A DNA stretch of 6,511 nucleotides, from assembly GCA_002256705.1 (NCBI GenBank), contig NQJI01000084.1, positions 1 to 6,511 on the forward strand, given 5' to 3'. The position numbers were made by a program, and so were the translations under genes. The notes beneath the pieces were generated by a model. The model made no database searches and had not been told where the DNA came from. It saw only the letters and a program-made list of their open reading frames with translations. The first letter of the stretch is position 1. Each line of letters starts with the position of its first letter. Source of the DNA: Methylococcaceae bacterium NSM2-1 (lineage in GTDB: Bacteria > Pseudomonadota > Gammaproteobacteria > Methylococcales > Methylomonadaceae). Positions 6,152 through 6,511 of this stretch are shown one piece after another.

Positions 6152-6511
6152 TTGATCGAGCCTTAAAGCATAGAAAATAGTGTGGCTTGAGGTTTAATGA
6201 TTTGCCTGTTTGAGATAAAGGCTATATGGCTGTCTATTTCTACTTGGCTTCATGGAATTCATTGTGTAAAAAATATTTGCGAACGGCCAGGGGAGTTGAC
6301 GCCGAAAAGGCATTGTTAAATCGTCCAAAGTAGCAACTCTTTCGAATAAAGAGACTTACCTGGACAATGTTTAATATAGCAACGATTTTTCCGCTCCATT
6401 TTCAGCCGTTGGTTACATCTATTCGAGATTGTTGTATGATTGTACCAGCCGCTGCTTGAGTATCCTGATTTATCTAGATGCGGATTGTGCAAAGACCTGA
6501 TGACAGATATT
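6152..6511. other. 360-bp region without a supported gene
   Basis: No open frame here looks like a protein. The frames I examined are a 35-codon plus-strand frame at 6226-6333, a 30-codon plus-strand frame from 6367, a minus-strand frame open from the right edge to a stop at 6316-6318, and 11 codons open from ATG 6478 to the right edge. None has family-like sequence. I see no tRNA, no clear sigma70 promoter for the nuclease gene and no insertion-sequence ends. The main structure is the hairpin at 6311-6374, listed separately. The region is probably the upstream regulatory area of the nuclease gene plus the spacer to a gene outside the window. Confidence 0.5.
6311..6374. repeat. Large interrupted inverted repeat (hairpin)
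   Basis: Plus-strand arms pair in nested order: TTAAA (6316-6320) with TTTAA (6370-6374); TCGTCCA (6321-6327) with TGGACAA (6361-6367), one mismatch that is a G-U wobble in minus-strand RNA; AAGT (6328-6331) with ACTT (6354-6357); CTCTTT (6337-6342) with AAAGAG (6348-6353), closing a CGAAT loop. Unpaired AGCAA and ACC sit on opposite sides, and a TG bulge near the base. An alternative outer pair, CATTGT (6311-6316) with ACAATG (6364-6369), competes with the base of the first fold. No run of T follows directly on either strand, so it does not look like an intrinsic terminator. It lies about 165 bp before the nuclease ATG. The function is unknown: it could be a leader RNA, a small RNA, or a recombination or mobile-element remnant. 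Confidence 0.55.

Noticed and set aside
6226..6333. 35-codon plus-strand frame with AAAGG four bases before its ATG
   Set aside because: The peptide (beginning MAVYFYLASWNSLCKK) matches nothing I know and has no supporting promoter; the length is within chance expectation.
6330..6353. REP/RAYT-type element with a GTAG next to a hairpin
   Set aside because: GTAG does occur at 6330-6333, but only one copy exists in the window, the hairpin arms overlap the tetranucleotide and no RAYT transposase is present.
6315..6375. Integron attC recombination site
   Set aside because: GTTAAAT at 6315-6321 fits the GTTRRRY core, but it is at the left end and the right end (GTTTAAT) is not a matching RYYYAAC, so the polarity is wrong. 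No integrase or cassette gene is seen.
6316..6510. Minus-strand frame open from the right edge for 64 codons, ending at 6316
   Set aside because: The translation is rich in Asn, Ser, Lys and Cys with no family-like motif, and the conserved-looking hairpin lies within it; an open frame of this length can occur by chance.
6478..6511. Start of a plus-strand gene leaving the right edge (ATG at 6478)
   Set aside because: Only 11 codons are visible, the ATG directly follows an in-frame TAG and no ribosome site precedes it.

Overview
The window carries five genes, all on the minus strand, and no RNA genes, insertion sequences or CRISPR arrays that I can recognise. In transcription order, from the right end to the left, they are: a secreted staphylococcal-type nuclease; an MsbA-like ABC exporter; a PHP-family phosphatase/exoribonuclease (RNase AM, YciV/TrpH type); a Wzx-like polysaccharide flippase; and the N-terminal 211 codons of an AI-2E/YdiK-family membrane permease cut by the left edge. 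I assembled the last by reading its open frame, because it has no stop codon inside the window.

Protein features suggest a gammaproteobacterium. The PHP protein is close along its whole length to enterobacterial YciV as I remember it. The nuclease carries a DUF4124-like N-terminal segment, which is common in Gamma- and Betaproteobacteria. The permease is YdiK-like. A methanotroph-like (Methylococcales) host is possible, but this is a guess from sequence flavour. The flippase is the outlier: it resembles the oligosaccharide flippases I associate with Bacteroidota.

Layout: 1-635 permease (partial); 636-707 gap; 708-2189 flippase; 2190-2365 gap with a 22-bp near-palindrome overlapping a possible -10 box; 2366-3199 PHP protein; 3200-3272 gap filled by degenerate heptanucleotide repeats; 3273-5063 ABC exporter, starting with GTG; 5064-5278 gap with a possible -10 box and a doubtful 35-codon frame; 5279-6151 nuclease; 6152-6511 non-coding region with a large interrupted hairpin at 6311-6374.

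The gaps of 72-215 bp are too long for translational coupling, so co-transcription of all five genes is not certain. The flippase and exporter both belong to envelope biogenesis and export. The nuclease acts outside the cytoplasm, and the PHP enzyme degrades RNA and nucleotides in the cytoplasm. I see no convincing evidence that the five genes form one dedicated system. The parts least explained by known features are non-coding: the hairpin, the palindrome and the heptamer array. None of the five genes has a strong Shine-Dalgarno sequence.
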